Source: CAYJIX01 sp964370375
GTDB lineage: Bacteria > Desulfobacterota > Desulfovibrionia > Desulfovibrionales > Desulfovibrionaceae
Assembly (NCBI GenBank): GCA_964370375.1
Contig: CAYJIX010000051.1
Coordinates: forward strand, 1-17,266
Length of the DNA stretch: 17,266 nt
Direction of reading: 5' to 3'
In this document: in pieces, positions 13,693 through 17,266 of the stretch
Numbering within the stretch: position 1 is the stretch's first letter
Layout of the letters: each line of letters starts with the position of its first letter
Notes under the pieces: generated by a model
Databases searched by the model: none
What the model saw: the letters and a program-made list of their open reading frames with translations, nothing else
What the model was told of the DNA's origin: nothing
Made by a program: the position numbers and the translations under genes

Positions 13693-15054
13693 TCAGTAGA
13701 GATCGTAAATCCTCCACCGACTCGAACCCCTCTCAACACCCACTAAGTACCAATGATGCTTTATGCCGCTGGGATTGTCTTTACTGGGTTTATCCCTAAC
13801 AGTTACAAAAACGGTTTTATAATCCGCCAAATTGAATTCGTATTTGGCAGAATACGCATAAATTTCTGCCAAGCCCTCAAAGGTGTAAATGAGGGTATTG
13901 GTATTGATGTCTGCACCTGTTTTTTTGGGGCTACGGGCGATAAAGTCCATGTTGTTTTTATCAAAGGTGAAAAATTCTTCAATAACATAGCCGTAGCGCT
14001 CTTTTTTGGGATTATAGCTCGTGGGCCTTGGGTTTATGGCTTCCATAAAGGAGAGAGCAGCCCCGTTCATTTCGTGGCCGATTTGGTCACTAAATTTTGT
14101 AAAGGCCCGTGCAGAATTAAAGTCAAAACCATATGATGCCATATCAAAGCCTTGTATGGTGGGGATGATGTTGGGAAAAGCCGTAAAATCCTCTATAACA
14201 ACGGCGGAATAAAAATCTTGCACAAGCTTTTCTTGTATATTCTCAGGGGTATCTTCAAAAACAACAAAGTTCTCCCCATTAAAGCTTGCGGTAGGGGTCA
14301 CACCTTGGGCAGGGGTATATTTTTGCAGTGCCCTTTGCACTTGATCATTGTGCTGTTGCAAAACATCAAATTCTTGTTTGACAAAATTGGTGATGCCAAT
14401 GGATGTTTCGTTAGCAAACCATGTTTTTTTTGCTTTTTCATAGGCAGCTTTGTTCACTTCTTTGTTATTTACGTGATAGTGTGCTTTTTTGCCATCATCC
14501 CATGGGCCTTCAATGCGCATGACTTTTTCTAGGTCATAGCCTTGCATGTGCCACAAGGTTTTATCAAAAACCTGGCCCGGTTTACCTGTAATGATATAAT
14601 TTTTGCCGCCCACCTTGGTATAATCCACGCTAAACCAACCGGGCAAATCATTGGCAGTCATCGTAGGCTCAAGGGTACCCACATGCATGAGCATACCTGC
14701 TTTTGAAATAGTAAATATTTGCAGGGTTTTGCGCTCTGCTGTATTTAATCCTAAGTATTCTTCATTGCCATAACGTTCAAGATTTTTCTGCACACGTACT
14801 ACAATCAGCTCGTCTGTGCCGTCATGGTTTAAATCTTTAAGGTCGGTATAGATAAGCCCATGGGTATAATAGAGTATGTATCTACCCAAACTGACTTTTT
14901 GGGCGCTTAGGGGGCCAAATTGCTTGGCATAGGCATTGATTAGGGATGTATACAAGCCATAATTTGGCTTGGCATGGGCATGGGAACTTAAAAAAGAGCC
15001 TCCCCATAGGCATATAACACACAGAAATAAAAAAATATTTTTTCTGCCTAGCAT
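13693..15054 (-). CDS. exported protein of unknown function with a Ca-binding-like loop
   Basis: The 453-residue protein begins with a signal peptide (hydrophobic 7-17, likely cut after AHA at about 28). Near residues 70-85, DLKDLNHDGTDELIVVRV contains the DxNxDGxDE loop seen in FG-GAP/VCBS-type and dockerin-like repeats, often Ca-binding. Residues 110-190 are beta-rich (GKNYIITGKPGQVFD). The middle (about 190-265) is helical and charged. The last ~190 residues form a second domain ending SRWRIYDLY, of no family I recognise. The start has AGGGG five bases upstream. It is expected in the periplasm or outside the cell. The layout resembles VCBS-containing secreted proteins of gut bacteria, but function cannot be assigned. 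Its stop codon is fused to the palindromic repeat. Confidence 0.75.
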   Translation of the reverse strand: MLGRKNIFLFLCVICLWGGSFLSSHAHAKPNYGLYTSLINAYAKQFGPLSAQKVSLGRYILYYTHGLIYTDLKDLNHDGTDELIVVRVQKNLERYGNEEYLGLNTAERKTLQIFTISKAGMLMHVGTLEPTMTANDLPGWFSVDYTKVGGKNYIITGKPGQVFDKTLWHMQGYDLEKVMRIEGPWDDGKKAHYHVNNKEVNKAAYEKAKKTWFANETSIGITNFVKQEFDVLQQHNDQVQRALQKYTPAQGVTPTASFNGENFVVFEDTPENIQEKLVQDFYSAVVIEDFTAFPNIIPTIQGFDMASYGFDFNSARAFTKFSDQIGHEMNGAALSFMEAINPRPTSYNPKKERYGYVIEEFFTFDKNNMDFIARSPKKTGADINTNTLIYTFEGLAEIYAYSAKYEFNLADYKTVFVTVRDKPSKDNPSGIKHHWYLVGVERGSSRWRIYDLY

Positions 15055-15150
15055 AAATACCCCTACTTAAAAACCGTATAAGCTATCAAGACATAAGCCA
15101 TAAAAATTTTCAATTAATACGCTAATTTTTTCATATTGGCTTGTTATGCT

Positions 15151-15588
15151 TTAATCTGCAAAAACGAAAACACCAGAATTCCCACTAAAATTTACTTGGA
15201 AAAAATCAACTTCTCTAATAGAACGACTGTCGTCACTGCCTACATATCTAAATTTTGCCCCTATCCTTCCAACACCATAAGTTCTATCTGTAGAGCTACC
15301 TTGACCCTCCCATTCTTTGTTTTGACCGTCTGCATAAAGATAAAATATCTTGTTATTAGAGTTAAAATTTATTTTGTTTGTGGTATTAGAATGAAATATG
15401 TGCCAACCTTCCGTCACCCATCCGTACTGTGCATCTTTATAACGCACAGCCAAAAGAACTGCGCCACGATGACGATTGATAAATGTAACCGTCTTAGTTT
15501 CCGCAGTATCTGCCACCACCATATCAACTGCTATAAAGCTTACAAAAAGAACACAAAGAAGGCTCAAAATAAAAAATCTACGTTTCAT
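15151..15588 (-). CDS. exported DUF1036-like protein
   Basis: From the ATG at 15588 (GGGAG upstream) the product is 145 residues. Forty-five further upstream codons are open but have no good ribosome site, and they precede a clear signal peptide (FFILSLLCVLFVSFIAV, cut near VVA at about 26). The mature part matches my memory of the DUF1036 pattern: an N-terminal strand ending FINRHRGAVLLAVRYKD, then the signature GWVTEGWHIF (56-65), the IFYLYADG strand, EWEGQG, and a late FFQVNF strand. Family members are small secreted beta proteins of unknown role. The cysteines common in that family are missing from the mature part. It lies among other exported proteins. Confidence 0.7.
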   Translation of the reverse strand: MKRRFFILSLLCVLFVSFIAVDMVVADTAETKTVTFINRHRGAVLLAVRYKDAQYGWVTEGWHIFHSNTTNKINFNSNNKIFYLYADGQNKEWEGQGSSTDRTYGVGRIGAKFRYVGSDDSRSIREVDFFQVNFSGNSGVFVFAD

Positions 15589-15658
15589 GTCAGCTCCCGT
15601 TTTCACTGAGGTTAAAATATTGGTGACGTTACTTATGGATTGCCCCCTCAACTCCCTC

Positions 15659-16048
15659 TTAAGGCATAAGCCCCTCAGGCAAAAAACCAAAGAATTCCCT
15701 ACCATGAAAAACCATATCACCATTCACAACAAAGTTTGGCATATAGTCTTTATTAAACACGGTATAAAAATCAACAAGTTCAATGCTGCCTCCATCAGTA
15801 AAGGACAGTAGAAAACTTTTACCCTTTCGCTCTAACGTGGCATCGCTTATATCAAAATCGAATACATAGCGATCACCGGCTTTGGAAGTTATTTTAACGC
15901 CTTCCCCAGCACTTGGCCTTTGTAAGGATACGTCTTGCGTAGCTTCATAGTTTTTTTGTGCTGAGCTGGCGTGGCTTTCTTGCACCAAAATAGTAAAGCT
16001 TAATATGCATAGACACAGTATGCTGCTCATAAATAAGATTTTTTTCAT
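15659..16048 (-). CDS. exported stand-alone domain resembling the N-terminus of RTX adhesins
   Basis: From the ATG at 16048 the product is 129 residues. An ATG at 16060 would add four residues, and neither has a strong ribosome site. A signal peptide (LFMSSILCLCILSFTILV) ends near SHA (about 26). The mature part has the strand pattern GDRYVFDFDISDATLERKG, then SFTDGGSIELVDFYTVFN and MPNFVVNGDMV, and it ends FFGFLPEGLMP. In large RTX adhesins of Desulfovibrio-type bacteria a similar block occurs at the N-terminus, ahead of thousands of residues of repeats. Here it is alone, has a Sec signal, and stops where that block would. The resemblance is from memory and untested. It could be a truncated adhesin remnant or an independent protein that blocks or mimics adhesin retention. 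Confidence 0.65.
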   Translation of the reverse strand: MKKILFMSSILCLCILSFTILVQESHASSAQKNYEATQDVSLQRPSAGEGVKITSKAGDRYVFDFDISDATLERKGKSFLLSFTDGGSIELVDFYTVFNKDYMPNFVVNGDMVFHGREFFGFLPEGLMP

Positions 16049-16381
16049 GATGTTACCCATTGTTGGCTTTGTTTATTTGTGGTTTTGGTTAATTTCCCCG
16101 TTTCATAGCTTTTTTAAAGGCATGTACTGCCATCCTCACATCGTAGGCGAAGTCAGCAGCGTGGGGATAGCAGTACACACACTACGCTTTTTCAAGGAAA
16201 ACACTGAGTAAATGCCATTTCACCCTCTAACTGCGTCAGTCTCATCTTACTAAGACTGCATGTATGCCTTTATACTATGCACCCTTAGCAAAATTCGTCT
16301 CCTTGTTAGAGAACGAAAACTCTATTATATCAGCGGTTACCTAGCTTTGCGAGACAACCTAAAAAGGCACTTACCTCAACA
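16049..16381. other. 333-base intergenic region with hairpin and repeat remnants
   Basis: No gene is supported. A plus-strand 64-codon frame at 16260-16454 runs into the next gene and has no ribosome site. The region holds a long hairpin at 16124-16176. It also has stretches resembling parts of the 5836-6077 sequence: GCAGTA...GCTTTTTCAA at 16170-16195, and a frame reading SGYLALRD near 16330-16355. These point to a decayed copy of the same element in the opposite orientation. Confidence 0.5.
16124..16176. repeat. 16-base imperfect inverted repeat (hairpin)
   Basis: GTACTGCCATCCTCAC (16124-16139) pairs with GTGGGGATAGCAGTAC (16161-16176) at 14 of 16 positions plus a possible G-U pair, around a 21-base loop. 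No T run follows on either strand, so it is not a standard terminator. It may be the centre of a decayed palindromic element or structure in the mRNA upstream of the gene at 16048. Confidence 0.6.
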
Positions 16382-16747
16382 CTATTTAAGATTAATGTTA
16401 AAAGTCTCTCCGCACGGAAAACTAAAAAGTTCAAAACTCCCATATTTGCCATAATGGTCAACGTTTATTGTGCGAGTAGAGCCTACGTATAGATTTCGTT
16501 TAGTCTTAACATTCTTAATAGCAACTTCAAATGCGGCCCGACCAGTGCATGAAATAGTCAGTTTTTTATATGGCTCAATCCATTGGGGACCTAGTATGTT
16601 GTTTGAGACGCTAGTGTAAAAAACGACGTATGAATTCTGAGTTTTATTGTTAATATTTATGGTTGTCGCCGCTACACTATTAGACACAATTGCAAAATTC
16701 ATCACTAAGGCACACATTAAGGCAAGTAATACTACTCTCATTCTCAT
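16382..16747 (-). CDS. small secreted protein of unknown function
   Basis: From the ATG at 16747 (AAGGAG nine bases upstream) the product is 121 residues. An ATG at 16768 would add seven residues across the ribosome site, so it was not used. The signal peptide (VVLLALMCALVMNFAIV) is cut near SVA-A (about 26). The mature part is about 95 residues, beta-rich and Asn/Thr-rich at its start (TININNKTQNSYVVFY), with two cysteines (67 and 112) that could form a disulfide. Its INNKT-type first strand resembles that of the DUF1036-like neighbour, so a distant relation is possible. No family is recognised. The gene is clearly AT-rich compared with the left part of the window. Confidence 0.65.
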   Translation of the reverse strand: MRMRVVLLALMCALVMNFAIVSNSVAATTININNKTQNSYVVFYTSVSNNILGPQWIEPYKKLTISCTGRAAFEVAIKNVKTKRNLYVGSTRTINVDHYGKYGSFELFSFPCGETFNINLK

Positions 16748-16861
16748 AACAAACTCCTTATCTAACAAAGTTACAGGTTATCAATTCAATTTTTATTTCG
16801 ATTTTCCTTCAGAGTAAAACATCCTCCCCAAAAATTCTTTGTATAATAATGTTTACAATGC

Positions 16862-17084
16862 TTACTTTAGCAAGGTATTTTCATTTGGATGTTTTAGTGA
16901 AAGCTGAAGTGCTGTGTAGCCTTTTTTATTTTTTAAGCTTTTATCTGCATCATTTACTAAAATAAATTTAACTATTTCTATTTGTCTCGAAAAAGATGTA
17001 AAAAGAAGTACGGCAGTCGCCTGCTATCGCAGTCGACATAGCAATTTCAAGTAAATTACTATATTTTACTGGATTTTTTGCCAT
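16862..17084 (-). pseudogene. frameshifted ankyrin-repeat remnant
   Basis: An ATG at 17084 opens a frame reading MAKNPVKYSNLLEIAMSTAI and so on, which stops near 16957. A second frame, open from about 17023, carries a good ankyrin unit (SRQIEIVKFILVNDADK then GYTALQLSLKHPNE) and stops at 16862-16864. Joined near 17010-17025, the two would make about 73 residues of one to two ankyrin repeats without a signal peptide. No ribosome site is seen before the ATG. It is most likely a decayed fragment, and it differs from the three lipoproteins in sequence and AT content. Confidence 0.55.
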
Positions 17085-17122
17085 ATTCAGTTTATTATAT
17101 CACAACAAAAGAAAAATTCACG

Positions 17123-17155
17123 TGACAATAAATGACAAAAAATGACAGTTTGTCA
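17123..17155. promoter_or_regulatory. helically phased TGACA sites plus inverted TGTCA
   Basis: TGACA occurs at 17123, 17133 and 17143, exactly 10 bases apart, and is followed by an inverted TGTCA at 17151. The last pair sits inside a perfect hairpin with 11-base arms (AAAAAATGACA and TGTCATTTTTT) around a 3-base loop. The cluster lies between a minus-strand ankyrin remnant and the plus-strand gene at 17219. Spacing of one helical turn suggests cooperative protein binding on one DNA face. The A/T tracts also allow a terminator function. Confidence 0.5.
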
Positions 17156-17218
17156 TTTTTTTAAAAGCATGTTGTTTTTTGTGTTAGTATGTGAAATATA
17201 GATGTAGGAGGAAACAGT

Positions 17219-17266
17219 ATGTTTAATCGAAAATTAATTTTTTTAATGGATATTACAAGCACAAAA
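17219..17266 (+). CDS. start of an unidentified plus-strand gene (partial)
   Basis: An ATG at 17219 is preceded by a perfect AGGAGG six bases upstream and opens 16 codons, reading MFNRKLIFLMDITSTK, to the window edge. A TATAGA at 17197-17202 may be its -10 box, with TTGTTT at 17172 as a loose -35. It reads away from the accessory cluster, with the phased TGACA sites 64-96 bases upstream. The fragment is too short to name. Confidence 0.6.
   Translation, partial: MFNRKLIFLMDITSTK

Noticed and set aside
13700..13745. GACTCGAACCCC-like stretch resembling a tRNA T-arm
   Set aside because: It lies inside the coding end of the 453-residue gene (VERGSSRWRIYDLY), and no cloverleaf can be formed around it.
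15589..15723. Upstream extension of the DUF1036-like gene to an ATG at 15723
   Set aside because: The added 45 residues would precede a complete signal peptide, and the internal ATG has a good ribosome site.
16260..16454. Plus-strand 64-codon frame with the SGYLALRD stretch
   Set aside because: It has no ribosome site and overlaps the secreted-protein gene. The recurring stretch is better explained as a repeat read in frame than as a gene.

Overview
The window is most likely a piece of chromosome from a member of the Desulfovibrionaceae or a close relative. This rests on the look of the pgi and rsmB products, a sigma-54-type two-component pair, and a small protein resembling the start of the giant RTX adhesins of that group. 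It is an inference from remembered families, not a search. Nearly everything is on the minus strand. Only a gene tail at the left edge (3-95) and a gene start at the right edge (17219-17266) are on the plus strand.

Left part, about 1-7260: housekeeping genes of moderate GC. Reading on the minus strand, pgi (glucose-6-phosphate isomerase), a membrane histidine kinase, an NtrC-type response regulator and rsmB (16S rRNA m5C methyltransferase) are packed with gaps of 14 and 29 bases and a 1-base overlap, so they look like one operon. Upstream lies a class I aspartate-type aminotransferase gene. Between the aminotransferase gene and pgi is a 382-base gap. It holds a palindromic element that starts within 2 bases of the aminotransferase stop codon, a small structured stretch, and an inverted repeat near pgi.

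Right part, about 7260-17266: an AT-richer accessory region whose intact products, apart from one 86-residue protein (7495-7755), all carry export signals. It contains three trypsin-like proteins in tandem and three ankyrin-repeat lipoproteins around them. It also has a 453-residue exported protein with a Ca-binding-like loop, a DUF1036-like protein, a stand-alone copy of what resembles an RTX-adhesin N-terminal domain, and a small secreted protein. Only the middle trypsin-like protein keeps the full His-Asp-Ser triad. The two flanking ones have lost key residues, so the set looks like one enzyme plus two pseudoenzymes.

The region shows repeated duplication and decay. The signal-peptide ends of two ankyrin genes are 83 bases with only three differences. 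A 42-base ankyrin 3' remnant lies between those genes, and a frameshifted ankyrin relic lies near the right edge. The third ankyrin gene is broken at its start by a run of seven A where its two paralogues have six, and a six-unit 7-base tandem repeat sits just upstream of it. That combination suggests a switchable or recently inactivated gene.

The best candidate for something undescribed is the periplasmic set of active protease, pseudoproteases and ankyrin lipoproteins. A second candidate is the palindromic element that sits directly on stop codons. No tRNA, rRNA, CRISPR array, transposase or phage gene was seen.
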